A stretch of DNA of 64,000 nucleotides from Rhodospirillaceae bacterium (GCA_002709955.1 PAQY01000005.1:62001-126000); one strand, 5' to 3'. Counted from the first letter of the stretch, positions 19,340 to 28,727 are shown. Notes: generated by a model from the letters alone, not told the origin. Made by a program: numbers and translations.

Positions 19340-19463
19340 GTTTTTTCAATTAATTATAGCTTTGCCTTTTTAGATATTTGATTTTTTGGGACACTGTCGC
19401 TGTTTGAACCACGGCAGGACAGCGCCCAGGGTGACGATTAAACAGCCGTCCCCCATCCTGCGG

Positions 19464-20243
19464 TCATGTTTTCGCCTGAATTTGCCGACGTGCTTCGTTA
19501 GCGATCGGATGCAGGAAGTCGGCGGTGTCGAGGCCACCGACAAGGCTGTAGCCCATGCCGTTGTCAGCCCAGGCATAGCCAACGACGTCGCCTTCGCGGT
19601 GTTCGGCCATGGGGGCATTCTGGTCGTGTCGCATCATCGGCTGCATCATAATGGCGATGCGCGCTCCCTTCGCATCATCGTACATAAGCAGGCCCGCTGG
19701 CCCATTCTGGGTGGCAACGACACGCCCGCCCATGAACCGGTAGCCGGCCCCAGACAGGTCCGGCAATGATATTGGCCGCAAGAGGCGCTTTTCGACCCAG
19801 CGCACCAGCGCGTCGCTGTCGGCCGCCGCGATTTCGACAGGACGGCCCCCATCCGGACCAAAGACCGCATAGGCATAGGACGCCTCCTGAGCGAGCGCGT
19901 TAATGCCAATGGGGTGGTCACTTTCCATTCCACGAAGCATCCACCCGCTGCCACCTCCCACCAACAGGAAGAGGCAAGCGACTGCCGCTACCTGCCAACC
20001 AGACCGGCTGGACCGGCGGCGAGACGCCACCATGTGGCCCAGATTGAGGTTCAGCGGCACCGGCTCTGCCGCAATGGGCGCCAGCGCCTCACGGAGCGCA
20101 TCGCGTTGCGCGCCGAACCGCGCATACCGCTCGGCTATCTCGGGATTGCGTTCAAGATAGGCTTCCACCTCCTTGCGGCGGTCGTCGGCCAAGGCCCCGT
20201 CCACAAATGCGTGAAGATCGTCCTCAGAGATTGGACGGCTCAT
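19464..20243 (-). CDS. Transmembrane anti-sigma factor
   Basis: A 259-aa anti-sigma factor whose ATG overlaps the end of the upstream ECF sigma gene by four bases. Residues 1-60 form the helical sigma-binding region (ISEDDLHAFVDGALADDRR). It lacks the CxxC zinc ligands of classic ZAS domains. One membrane helix lies at about 84-104 (VAAVACLFLLVGGGSGWML), followed by a 150-residue periplasmic part rich in Met and His near its end (MMQPMMRHDQNAPMAEH), which could sense a metal or oxidant; that is inference. The adjacent sigma factor is its likely target. Confidence 0.85.
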   Translation of the reverse strand: MSRPISEDDLHAFVDGALADDRRKEVEAYLERNPEIAERYARFGAQRDALREALAPIAAEPVPLNLNLGHMVASRRRSSRSGWQVAAVACLFLLVGGGSGWMLRGMESDHPIGINALAQEASYAYAVFGPDGGRPVEIAAADSDALVRWVEKRLLRPISLPDLSGAGYRFMGGRVVATQNGPAGLLMYDDAKGARIAIMMQPMMRHDQNAPMAEHREGDVVGYAWADNGMGYSLVGGLDTADFLHPIANEARRQIQAKT

Positions 20244-20770
20244 TTGACCCTCCTAAGTACAGTTCCTGTCTTTGCCAATCGGCCCGGCCCCTCTTCCAGC
20301 ACCTGCGCCAGCCGATGGCGGGCCCGTGAAAGCCGGGACATTACCGTTCCTATCGGAATGTCGAGCACCGACGCTGTCTCAACATAGGAAAGCTCCTCGA
20401 CTGATACGAGCAGCAACACACTACGCTGGTCTTCGGGTAGCTGAGAAAGCGCGTCGACGACCGCCCGATGATGCAGCCGATCCTCTTGTGCGGGCGCGGT
20501 GGCAAACGCCGCCTGATCTGCGTCATCGACGGTAACGTGAACGCCGCGACGGGCCTTCTGCTTCAGCCGGTTCATCGCAAGATTATGCAGAATGGTAAAG
20601 ACCCACGTTCGCGCGTCACCATCAATTCGGCGCTGATGCCAACGGCTGATTACACGTTCGAGGCAATCCTGCACCAGATCGTCGGCAGCGCTCTGATCGC
20701 GCAACAGACTGCGCGCATAACGCCTCAGCGAGGGGATCAGCGGTTCAACATGGGCCATCATATCATGCAC
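20240..20770 (-). CDS. ECF-type RNA polymerase sigma factor
   Basis: A 176-aa group-4 sigma factor. Region 2 is at residues 10-75 (SAADDLVQDCLERV; TWVFTILHNLAMNRL) and region 4 at about 110-165 (LPEDQRSVLLLVSVEELSYVETA then IPIGTVMSRLSRARHRL). The GTG start at 20770 has a GGGGG stretch 6 bases upstream; ATG codons at 20761 and 20758 are alternatives. Its gene is coupled to the anti-sigma factor and sits 24 bases after the YVTN gene, suggesting one operon that it may control itself. Confidence 0.92.
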   Translation of the reverse strand: MHDMMAHVEPLIPSLRRYARSLLRDQSAADDLVQDCLERVISRWHQRRIDGDARTWVFTILHNLAMNRLKQKARRGVHVTVDDADQAAFATAPAQEDRLHHRAVVDALSQLPEDQRSVLLLVSVEELSYVETASVLDIPIGTVMSRLSRARHRLAQVLEEGPGRLAKTGTVLRRVK

Positions 20771-20794
20771 GATTTTCCCCCGATTGCGTCGGCG

Positions 20795-22258
20795 TTACGA
20801 CGCGCGCGATTGTATCTGAACAGGCGGGCCATAGTCGGTCGTGGTACCAGGCACGATCACAAGGAACCGTGACCGATCACCCGTTGCATCGCGCACGACC
20901 TGCCGGATCGGCCCCACCGCATTCACGACAGCAGAGCCGGTTGGGCTTGTCATGAAGCGCGCCAGGGGTTCAATCTCGCCACTGCCATCCGGTTGCGCTG
21001 CGAGTGCCAGGACATAAGGTTTGCGCGGTTCCAGCCCTGCGACAGCCGCCTGCAGCACCTGTGTCAGGCCCTGGTCGAAGAGCGATACGCTGGTCGAGAG
21101 CGATCCCGGCGATGAACCAACCGTGTCCAGCGTAAGGTGAACGGCTTGCGCCGCGAGGCCCAGAGGCATCAGCCCGGCAGTTCCATCGCCTGCAGGCACC
21201 GCATTGGGCACATAGACGACCGCCTGGGGCGCCTGGCCCACGGGGATTTCCGCAATCACGCGATGGTTTGTCGTGTCAATTGCGGCGATCACATCCGCAT
21301 TCTCCAGACCGACATAAATGCGGCTGCCATCGCCCGAAGGCCAGAGACCATGGGGCAGCTTACCGACGGGGATCTCCGCCGTTTGCTCGAAAGTATCCGT
21401 GCGGAACACCTTGATAACATTAAGCCCCCCGATGGTGACATACGCAAATGTGCCACCTGCCGTGTGCGCAAAATTAACATGGTTGGTCAGCGGCCCGGTG
21501 TCGATTCTATGGATGACATTGAAGGGCGGGTTCGCGTCAAAGATCATGACGCGCCCGATGTCTTTCAGGGTGAGCCAAACCTGCTTTCCGTCCGGACTTG
21601 CTGCGATATTCGGACAGAAGGGGGAGTCCTGTTTGATCCGGCCAACGATCTGGTGATCGGCAAGCCGGATCACCACCGTCTCGGCCGTGAAGGATGAGCA
21701 CACATAGCCAAATTCGCCATTCGGGGAGAAAATCTGCATTCCTGGGCCAGCCGGGACACGAATGCGTTTCGTTTCCGCAAAGGTCGTTGTGTCGATAACA
21801 GAGATATAGTCTTCGCCCCGGATCGTGACCCACACCTCACGGCCATTCGGGGTGAAGAATGCCTCATGCGGCGACCGCCCGACATAGGTGGTGGCCTTCA
21901 CAGTATTGGTGGCCGTGTCGATAAAGGTTATGGAATTGGAGCCGATCGATACGACCGCGAGCGTCTTGCCATCCGGCGCAAAGCCAAGGCCGTGAACCAG
22001 AACCTGACCACGATAGAGCGGGCTGAGGCTGGCCGGCTGCGGATCGCCCAGCCGGATCACGCCAAGCAGGCGATTATTGGCCGGATTGATGACCGATACC
22101 GTATTGGAAAACTGGTCGGCCGCATAAATCCGATCCATTGCACTGATCGGAATATCCGCGGCTGTGGCAAGGCGCGGCGGCTGACCCGCTGCTGCCATCG
22201 TCACTGGTGCGAGTGCAGAGCCCGTCAAAAGAAGAAGGGTAAAGAGAAATCGGTTCAT
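20795..22258 (-). CDS. Exported YVTN-type beta-propeller protein
   Basis: A 487-aa secreted protein. The ATG at 22258, with AGGA 8 bases upstream, gives a signal peptide (FLFTLLLLTGSALAPVTMAAA). Repeated YVTN-like blades follow: YAADQFSNTVSVINPANN, SNSITFIDTATNTVKAT, EDYISVIDTTTFAETKRI and DVIAAIDTTNHRVIAEIPVG, consistent with a seven-blade surface propeller. The last 120 residues are a separate domain of unknown role. Propellers of this type bind ligands or redox partners; no enzyme motif is seen. It is co-directional with the DUF305 gene and the sigma pair. Confidence 0.85.
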   Translation of the reverse strand: MNRFLFTLLLLTGSALAPVTMAAAGQPPRLATAADIPISAMDRIYAADQFSNTVSVINPANNRLLGVIRLGDPQPASLSPLYRGQVLVHGLGFAPDGKTLAVVSIGSNSITFIDTATNTVKATTYVGRSPHEAFFTPNGREVWVTIRGEDYISVIDTTTFAETKRIRVPAGPGMQIFSPNGEFGYVCSSFTAETVVIRLADHQIVGRIKQDSPFCPNIAASPDGKQVWLTLKDIGRVMIFDANPPFNVIHRIDTGPLTNHVNFAHTAGGTFAYVTIGGLNVIKVFRTDTFEQTAEIPVGKLPHGLWPSGDGSRIYVGLENADVIAAIDTTNHRVIAEIPVGQAPQAVVYVPNAVPAGDGTAGLMPLGLAAQAVHLTLDTVGSSPGSLSTSVSLFDQGLTQVLQAAVAGLEPRKPYVLALAAQPDGSGEIEPLARFMTSPTGSAVVNAVGPIRQVVRDATGDRSRFLVIVPGTTTDYGPPVQIQSRAS

Positions 22259-22268
22259 GGTCAGCGTC

Positions 22269-22712
22269 CTAATCTGTTGTTCCGCTGACGGGCGACGCCG
22301 CGGGCATTGCGTGAATTCCGATTGCCAGGCGCATTGCCCGAATCTCGTCTTCCTGGGTGACGATGATTTCCTGTGCCAGACGTCTGACCGCCTCGTTGCG
22401 GCTGGACCGCAGCACAGCACGCGCCATATCAATTGCAACCTGATGATGGGGAATCATCATGGTGACGAAATCTTTATCAATGTCGCCGGTCGGCGCCACA
22501 TGCATGTTCAACATCATGCGCTCCATCGCCTCTTCGTTTTCCACAAGAAAGGCAGTGGCCTCCGATGAGAACTGCTGGCTCGCTGCATCCCCCATCCCGG
22601 CATGATGATGGATATCCTGCGCCGAAGCCGCAATGAACGCGACAGACGCAATGCCTATTGCGAGGACGGCACACGCACCACTTTTGAGCTTCATTTTATC
22701 AACACCCCACAT
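22269..22712 (-). CDS. DUF305 family exported protein
   Basis: A 147-aa exported protein with a DUF305 signature: DKDFVTMMIPHHQVAIDMARAV, then later a Gln/Glu-rich helix (LAQEIIVTQEDEIRAM). Signal peptide residues include AVLAIGIASVAFIAAS. DUF305 proteins are four-helix, ferritin-like and often travel with metal (copper, silver) resistance genes; the His and Met residues fit metal binding. The start at 22712 has GGAG 10 bases upstream; ATG 22694 is an alternative. The frame stays open to 22784. It is the first gene of a likely DUF305-YVTN-sigma-anti-sigma operon. Confidence 0.85.
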   Translation of the reverse strand: MWGVDKMKLKSGACAVLAIGIASVAFIAASAQDIHHHAGMGDAASQQFSSEATAFLVENEEAMERMMLNMHVAPTGDIDKDFVTMMIPHHQVAIDMARAVLRSSRNEAVRRLAQEIIVTQEDEIRAMRLAIGIHAMPAASPVSGTTD

Positions 22713-23038
22713 GTCATCATCACTCCGCGATTGGTCATAATGCAGTAGACATCCACGAAAGGCGTTTATTCCCACAGGCCGCAAATTTTTTTGTCGATCC
22801 GCAAATGTGCAAAATTTATTCCGCCGAAGGGAATAATTGCTGTGCTTGGTTGTCTGCTACAGGTCGCAACATTGAAGGAGTTGACCTGTGATACCGATAT
22901 CAAGCATCGCGACCCTGCCTGCGTTTTCCATATCCATTGACGCAGTGAGCATCGATTCGGTCAAAGCATAGCATCACAGTTATCGACACAACTTTTACTA
23001 TTGTATCTCTTGGTTCCCACTCTCGAAAGGATTCTCCC
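22713..23038. promoter_or_regulatory. 326-bp divergent control region with a TTATTCC palindrome
   Basis: No gene is supported. A perfect inverted repeat, TTATTCC (22816-22822) and GGAATAA (22830-22836) seven bases apart, lies between the DUF305 operon and the hydrolase gene. A third TTATTCC copy lies at 22766-22772. GCAAAT also occurs twice nearby in an AT-rich stretch. This looks like a regulator-binding region; the protein that binds is unknown. Confidence 0.45.
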
Positions 23039-23842
23039 ATGCGTAAACTGCTTCGCAACACCATGCTGGCTTCCGCCGCAATCGCCGTTCTGTCATCTGC
23101 CGCGGCCGCGCAATCGACAGAGAAACTGAAACCGAATACGACCCATGCGCAATCACGCAATGTGGTTCTTGTGCACGGGGCCTTCGCCGATGGATCGGGC
23201 TGGCGGGGTGTCTATGACGACCTGACCGCCCGAGGCTACCGCGTAACCATTGTTCAGAATCCCCTCACCTCCCTGGCTGATGACGTTGCTGCCACCAGAA
23301 GGGCGCTTGATCGGCAGGATGGCCCGGCGGTGCTGGTGGGACATAGCTGGGGTGGAACGGTGATCACCGAAGCCGGTGTGCACCCCAAGGTCAGTGCACT
23401 GGTTTACGTGTCCGCGCTGTCGCCGGATGCCGGACAGACAACCGCGCAACTCTATGACGGCTATACCACACCGCCCGAATTCATCATCGACGTTCACGAA
23501 GACGGATTTGGCTTCATCAAAGCCGAAAACTTCCGCGCAGGGTTCGCCGCCGATGCCACCCTGGAGGATGCTGCCTTTATGCGGGACTCTCAGGTTCCTA
23601 TTAACATGTCAGCCTTCGGAACAGTGCTTGAGAATGCGGCCTGGCGCTCAAAGCCAAGCTGGGCGGTGATCGCCACCGATGACCGCGCCTTCGACCAGCG
23701 CATGCTGCATGACATGGCCGACCGCATCGGCGCGACGGTGACGGAGGTCGCCGCCAGCCATGCGGTCTTCATGACCCAGCCCAAAGTGGTCGCCGACGTG
23801 ATTGACCAAGCAGCCCGTCAGGCCATGGTCGCGACAGACTAA
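23039..23842 (+). CDS. Exported alpha/beta hydrolase
   Basis: A 267-aa alpha/beta-hydrolase with a signal peptide (MLASAAIAVLSSAAAAQ). The oxyanion region is VVLVHGAFADGSGW, the nucleophile elbow is GHSWGG (Ser near residue 104) and the catalytic His is likely in ASHAVFMTQP near the end, with Asp in IATDDRAF. This resembles small esterase-like proteins of the YP_-type salicylate-esterase/MES family; the substrate is unknown. AAGGA lies 7 bases before the ATG. The GMC oxidoreductase starts 100 bases downstream on the same strand. Confidence 0.85.
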   Translation: MRKLLRNTMLASAAIAVLSSAAAAQSTEKLKPNTTHAQSRNVVLVHGAFADGSGWRGVYDDLTARGYRVTIVQNPLTSLADDVAATRRALDRQDGPAVLVGHSWGGTVITEAGVHPKVSALVYVSALSPDAGQTTAQLYDGYTTPPEFIIDVHEDGFGFIKAENFRAGFAADATLEDAAFMRDSQVPINMSAFGTVLENAAWRSKPSWAVIATDDRAFDQRMLHDMADRIGATVTEVAASHAVFMTQPKVVADVIDQAARQAMVATD

Positions 23843-23942
23843 GCACCGCTCCACCAACCATTCTCCAGAGTCCCAAGCGCGGCGGCGGGTTTTACAGCCT
23901 TCCCCGCACTTGCGGAGCTTTGCCCAGTCGAAGGAATTTATC

Positions 23943-25559
23943 ATGACCAATCAAGGTATCGATACCGAACTTGCCGATTTCGAGCGTCGTGCACGTGAGA
24001 ACCAGATACGGCTAAATACTGATCTGAAACGGTCCTATGACTTCATTATCTGCGGCGGCGGTTCATCCGGCTCAGTCATCGCCCGACGCCTTGCTGAAAA
24101 CCCCGACTGTCAGGTGCTCCTCATCGAAGCAGGCGGCAATGACGAAGCCGAAAGCGTTCTCGACCCGGCTCAATGGCCCACCAATCTTGGCAGCGAGCGC
24201 GATTGGGGCTTCCAGGCCCAGCCCAACCCCCATCTGGACGGGCGCGCGCTGTCAATGTCGATGGGCAAGGGCCTTGGTGGCGGATCGAGCGTCAATGTCA
24301 TGGTCTGGGCGCATGGCCACCGCAGCGACTGGGACCACTATGCCGATGAATCTGGTGATTCTGGGTGGGGGGCAGATGCGGTGCAAGCGATCTATCGCCG
24401 GATTGAAAACTGGCAGGGCGCGCCCGATCCACAACATCGTGGCACGGGTGGTCCCGTCTGGGTCCAGCCCGCAGCCGACCCCAGTCCCATCGCCGGCGCG
24501 ATGCTGGACGCAGCGCAGGAACTTGGCATTCCCCGCTTCGAAAGCCCAAACGGCCTGATGATGGCAGGGGAAGGGGGCGCAGCTTATACTGATATGTTGG
24601 TGCGCGACGGACGCCGCCATTCGCTGTATCGCGCCTATCTGCGACCCTGGTCGGATCGCCCCAACCTGACCATAATGACCAATACCCTCGTCCACCGGAT
24701 TCTTTTTGAAGGCCGCCGCGCCTGCAGTGTCGAAATCGAGCGGGCGGGCGACATTCGCTTGATTGGGGCCAGCAGTGAAGTGATCATCTCGACCGGCGCA
24801 ATCAATACGCCCAAGCTGCTGATGCTGTCAGGTCTGGGCGATCGGTCGGAACTTACGCGTCTTGGCTTACCATTGGTCGAGCATATCCCAGGGGTAGGCC
24901 AGAACTTCCAAGATCACGTCGCGTTTTGTTGCACCTGGGAATATCACCGCCCGATTGCTCCGCGCAACAGCGGGAGCGAGGCTAAAATGTATTGGAAATC
25001 GCGTCCCGAACTTGCAGCACCTGATCTGCTGTTGTGTCAGGCGGAATTCCCGGTGCCAAGCGAGCGCACCGGAGCCTTGGGTGTGCCCGAACACGGCTGG
25101 ACGATGTTCGGCGGCCTGGCCCATCCGCAAAGCCGGGGTCGTGTGAGGCTCAATTCCAGCGATCCACATGCTGCCCCTATCGTCGATGCCAACATGTTGT
25201 CCCATCCTGCAGATGTTGAGGCGGCCCTAGCCTGTGTCCAGCTTTGCCGGGAACTGGGCGCTGCTGCCGCGTTCAAGCCTTTTATCAAGCGAGAGGCGAT
25301 CCCCGGTGAAGGCAACCCGATCGACTATCGCTTTGTCCGTGATGCTGCAGTGACCTATTGGCATCAGAGCGGTACAGCGCGCATGGGTCGCGACGATAAG
25401 GCGGTGGTCGATTCCACGCTGAAGGTGCGCGGGGTCGAAGGGCTGAGAGTGGCCGACGGGTCCATCTTCCCCACTGTCCCGACCGGCAATATCCAGGCAC
25501 CATGCGCCATCGTGGGCGAACGGGCGGCACAGTTTATCCGTGATATGTATCATATCTGA
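23943..25559 (+). CDS. GMC-family FAD oxidoreductase
   Basis: A 538-aa glucose-methanol-choline oxidoreductase, related to choline or alcohol dehydrogenases. The FAD site is DFIICGGGSSGSVIARRLAE at about residue 32. Also present are the GMC signatures GKGLGGGSSVNVMVWAHG and STGAINTPKLLMLSGLGD. The C-terminal active-site segment has YWHQSGTARMG, then VADGSIFPTVPTGNIQAPC with His and Asn. The ATG at 23943 has AAGGA 7 bases upstream; the longer frame overlaps the hydrolase. The first 20 residues are charged and not a signal. The substrate is unknown. Confidence 0.9.
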   Translation: MTNQGIDTELADFERRARENQIRLNTDLKRSYDFIICGGGSSGSVIARRLAENPDCQVLLIEAGGNDEAESVLDPAQWPTNLGSERDWGFQAQPNPHLDGRALSMSMGKGLGGGSSVNVMVWAHGHRSDWDHYADESGDSGWGADAVQAIYRRIENWQGAPDPQHRGTGGPVWVQPAADPSPIAGAMLDAAQELGIPRFESPNGLMMAGEGGAAYTDMLVRDGRRHSLYRAYLRPWSDRPNLTIMTNTLVHRILFEGRRACSVEIERAGDIRLIGASSEVIISTGAINTPKLLMLSGLGDRSELTRLGLPLVEHIPGVGQNFQDHVAFCCTWEYHRPIAPRNSGSEAKMYWKSRPELAAPDLLLCQAEFPVPSERTGALGVPEHGWTMFGGLAHPQSRGRVRLNSSDPHAAPIVDANMLSHPADVEAALACVQLCRELGAAAAFKPFIKREAIPGEGNPIDYRFVRDAAVTYWHQSGTARMGRDDKAVVDSTLKVRGVEGLRVADGSIFPTVPTGNIQAPCAIVGERAAQFIRDMYHI

Positions 25560-25611
25560 TTTCAGCGGGCTAAGAGACTCCCACTATACGTCGCATAGTT
25601 CGAAGGCTGCT

Positions 25612-25639
25612 CTCCGGTGGTTCCAACTCTCCACCGGAG
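25612..25639. other. Perfect 9-bp hairpin downstream of the GMC gene
   Basis: CTCCGGTGG (25612-25620) and its complement (25631-25639) enclose a 10-base loop. No T-run follows on either strand, so a simple terminator is not shown. It may stabilise the mRNA 3' end of the GMC gene or be a relic at the junction of the block with the htpG region. Confidence 0.35.
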
Positions 25640-25705
25640 GGCGTCTTGAGTGACCACGATGGTCCCCCAATCAACCGGAGTATTGTGTTTTCCTCATCCA
25701 ATAAA

Positions 25706-25742
25706 AAAAGGGTCCCAGCACGGCGTGTGTTGGGACCCTTTT
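25706..25742. terminator. Bidirectional terminator between the GMC gene and htpG
   Basis: A 12-bp perfect stem (AAAAGGGTCCCA, 25706-25717, and its complement 25731-25742). On the minus strand the T-run is extended by further A residues on the plus strand at 25703-25709, giving a strong htpG terminator. On the plus strand the stem ends in TTTT and GATTT follows, which can stop transcripts from the GMC gene. Confidence 0.85.
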
Positions 25743-25765
25743 GATTTCACGTTTCAAGGCCGCGA

Positions 25766-27703
25766 TCAGCTATAGGCCTTGGCCATCAGATCGGCCAGGT
25801 GTTTGGCGAACGCGCTGGGGTCGGGCAGGGCCTCGCCTTCCAGCAGGCGCGCCTGATCCAATAGCATGGAGGGGGCCGCGCCAAGGTCGCCTTTGCCATC
25901 GGTACCGGCTTTGCCCGCCAGTGCCTTGATCAGGGGGTGTTTCGGGTTGATCTCCAGAATGCGCTGGGCTTCCGCTTCCAGGCGGTTATGCTGTTTCAGC
26001 AAGCGTTCCAGATGCATATCCATGGCGTTTTCATCGGCCACCAGACAGACCGCACTGTTGGTCAGGCGATCGGTGCTGCGGATATCCTTGACCGCGTCCC
26101 CCAAGGCCAGTTTCAGGGCGATCACCAGACCATCGACGGTGCTGTCCAGCTGTTCCGCCTCGTCCTCATCCTTGGCTTCCTCAGCCTTGATTTTAGACAG
26201 GTCAGCCCCGCCCCGGGTGACGGACTTAAAGGTCTTACCATCAAATTCACCCACCGAGGGAATCCAGAATTCATCCACCGGATCGGACATCATCAGAACC
26301 TCAACGCCCTTAGCGTCGAAACCTTCCAATTGCGGGCTTTTCTTCAAGACAGCCTTGTCTTCGCCCGAAATATAGTAAATCGAGTCCTGACCTTCCTTCA
26401 TATCGGCGACATAGTCGGCCAGTGAAATCATGCCGTCCCGCTTGGTTGAGTGGAAACGACAGAGTTTCAGCAGGGAGTCCTTATCAGACGTGCCCTCATA
26501 CAGGCCTTCCTTCATCACCAGGCCAAATTTCTCCCAGAAACTGACATAGCCGGTCGGATCGGATTCAGCTTTTTTTGCCAATTCAGACAGGACCCGTTTG
26601 ACCACACCGGCACGGATCTTACTGACGACCGGATTGTTTTGCAGCATTTCGCGCGACACGTTCAGCGGCAGATCCTCGCTGTCGATCACGCCGCGCAGGA
26701 ACCGCAGCCAGGACGGCAGAAGGTCATCGCATTCCTCGCTGATGAAAACCCGCTTCACATAAAGTTTCAGCTTGGACATGCGGTCCGGATGGAACAGATC
26801 GAACGGGCGTTCTGTTGGAATGAAAATCAGGCCCGCATATTCAATCACGCCTTCCGCCTTGAAATGCAGCGTCATCCAGGGCTCGTCAAAGCCATGTGAT
26901 ACGTGACGATAGAATTCCGTGTATTGCTGGTCTTCGATTTCTGATTTCGGCCGCGTCCACAGGGCGGATGCTTCATTCAGCCGATCCGGCTCTTCTTCGC
27001 TCTTGGCCGGATCAATGAATTCAATCGGGAAGGGGATATGATCGGAATAGGTCTTCACCACCCGCTGTAAGGTCGATTTTTCCAGATATTCCTGGGCGTC
27101 GTCCTTCAGCGATAGGGTGATCGACGTGCCATGCGGCGCGGCATCGGCAGGTTCAATCGTAAAGCCAGTGCGCCCGTCAGAGGTCCAGCGCCAGGTTTCG
27201 TCCGATCCGGCGCGACGCGACAGAACAGAAATCTGGGTGGAGACCATATAGCCGGAATAGAAACCAACGCCGAACTGCCCGATCAGGCTGACATCTTTTT
27301 TCTTATCCCCGGTCAAATTATCAACGAAGGCGGCCGTGCCGGACCGGGCAATCGTCCCCAGATTGTCGATCAGATCATCGCGCGTCATGCCGATACCATT
27401 ATCGGTGATGGTCAATGTCTTGGCGTCCGGGTCGGCCTGTAATGTGATGCGAAAGCCGCTGTCGCCATCCATCAATCCAGGCGTTTCAATCGCCAGATAG
27501 CGCAGCTTGTCACACGCATCCGCTGCGTTGGAGATCAATTCACGCAGGAAGATTTCACGCTCCGAATACAGGGCATTGGCAACGATATCGAGCAATCGCC
27601 CGACTTCTGCCTGAAACCCCATTGTTTCTGCGCCCCCTTTTTGAGGCTCATTTTCTTCTGGGCCACCAGAATTGGCGTTGTCGCCTTTGGTCTTTGTCGC
27701 CAT
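25766..27703 (-). CDS. htpG: Chaperone HtpG (bacterial Hsp90)
   Basis: The 645-aa ATP-dependent chaperone. The GHKL ATPase domain has ISNAADACDKLRYLA, the DNGIGM motif (TDNGIGMTRDDLI) and IGQFGVGFYSGYMV. The middle domain contains LYVKRVFISEECDDLLPSWLRF and the conserved GVIDSEDLPLNVSREMLQ. The dimerisation domain ends the protein. Length is normal. It is divergent from an MBL hydrolase and ends in a strong terminator. Confidence 0.98.
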   Translation of the reverse strand: MATKTKGDNANSGGPEENEPQKGGAETMGFQAEVGRLLDIVANALYSEREIFLRELISNAADACDKLRYLAIETPGLMDGDSGFRITLQADPDAKTLTITDNGIGMTRDDLIDNLGTIARSGTAAFVDNLTGDKKKDVSLIGQFGVGFYSGYMVSTQISVLSRRAGSDETWRWTSDGRTGFTIEPADAAPHGTSITLSLKDDAQEYLEKSTLQRVVKTYSDHIPFPIEFIDPAKSEEEPDRLNEASALWTRPKSEIEDQQYTEFYRHVSHGFDEPWMTLHFKAEGVIEYAGLIFIPTERPFDLFHPDRMSKLKLYVKRVFISEECDDLLPSWLRFLRGVIDSEDLPLNVSREMLQNNPVVSKIRAGVVKRVLSELAKKAESDPTGYVSFWEKFGLVMKEGLYEGTSDKDSLLKLCRFHSTKRDGMISLADYVADMKEGQDSIYYISGEDKAVLKKSPQLEGFDAKGVEVLMMSDPVDEFWIPSVGEFDGKTFKSVTRGGADLSKIKAEEAKDEDEAEQLDSTVDGLVIALKLALGDAVKDIRSTDRLTNSAVCLVADENAMDMHLERLLKQHNRLEAEAQRILEINPKHPLIKALAGKAGTDGKGDLGAAPSMLLDQARLLEGEALPDPSAFAKHLADLMAKAYS

Positions 27704-27809
27704 GGCTTATGTCCCTTTTTAAAATTCTGTGTTGGATTTAGTGGTGTGGATATAGTTTCTTACCCCCGATCACACAAGAGCACCCCTTTTTCTGAAACAG
27801 GCCGTTGCA

Positions 27810-28718
27810 ATGACCCGTCCGATTTTTGACCGCACATTTGATCCCCATTATGGCGAGGCAGTGGCCCTGTCGCCGCTGATCCGGCGGGTCGTCGCCCCCA
27901 ATGCCAGCGCGTTTACCTTCTATGGCACCGGCACCTATATCATCGGCATGGGTCAGGATGTCGCCGTGATTGATCCGGGACCCCTGCGCGATGATCACTA
28001 TCAGGCGCTGTTGACCGCCTTGGCAGGGGATACGGTCACGGCGATCCTGATCACCCATACCCATATGGATCACTCCCCCTTGGCAGCGCGGCTTAAGGCA
28101 CAGACAGGCGCGCCCACCTATGGCTTTGGGGCCCATGGCGGGGGCGAGGCGGTGCAGGTGGAAGAAGGGGCGGATCGCGATTTCACCCCCGATATCATCC
28201 TAAAGGATGGCGAGCGGGTTTCTGGCAAGGGTTGGACTGTCCAGGCCGTTCACACGCCCGGCCATACGTCCAACCATCTGTGTTTCGCATTGCAGGAAGA
28301 ATCCGCCCTGTTCAGCGGCGACCACGTCATGGGCTGGTCCACCAGCGTGATATCCCCGCCTGATGGGGATATGGCGGCCTATATGGAATCCCTACGCAAA
28401 CTGTTGGGACGCGGCGAAGACCTGTATTACCCCACCCATGGCAATCCCATCCAGAATGCCAGACAGCATGTGAAAGATTTCATCGCCCATCGTCAGGATC
28501 GGGAAGCACAGATCCTGGCCTGCCTGAATAGCGGCCTGCAGAGGATTGGTGACATGGTCCCGGCCATGTATCGCGATGTGCCGGAAAAGCTGCACGCGGC
28601 GGCGGCGCGGTCTGTCCTGGCGCATCTGCTGCATATGGCGGCAGACGGGCGTATCACTTGCAGTGACCCAAATCCCACCTTAGGGTCCCGTTTCTTCCCG
28701 GCACAGTCCCCTTCATAA
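27810..28718 (+). CDS. MBL-fold metallo-hydrolase (LACTB2-like)
   Basis: A 302-aa metallo-beta-lactamase-fold hydrolase. The metal motif HTHMDHS is near residue 79, the third-ligand region VHTPGHTSNHLCF near 148 and the Asp region FSGDHVMGW near 172. The C-terminal helical extension (residues about 210-290) matches the LACTB2 type, whose human member is an RNase; a bacterial substrate is not known. It sits 9 bases before panC and may be in the same transcript, without an obvious pathway link. Confidence 0.85.
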   Translation: MTRPIFDRTFDPHYGEAVALSPLIRRVVAPNASAFTFYGTGTYIIGMGQDVAVIDPGPLRDDHYQALLTALAGDTVTAILITHTHMDHSPLAARLKAQTGAPTYGFGAHGGGEAVQVEEGADRDFTPDIILKDGERVSGKGWTVQAVHTPGHTSNHLCFALQEESALFSGDHVMGWSTSVISPPDGDMAAYMESLRKLLGRGEDLYYPTHGNPIQNARQHVKDFIAHRQDREAQILACLNSGLQRIGDMVPAMYRDVPEKLHAAAARSVLAHLLHMAADGRITCSDPNPTLGSRFFPAQSPS

Positions 28719-28727
28719 GGCCCAATA

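Noticed and set aside
25560-25765. Duplicate of the tRNA-Arg 3' end as an attachment site
   Set aside because: No stretch matching the T-arm and acceptor end of the tRNA was found here, and no integrase gene is present in the block.
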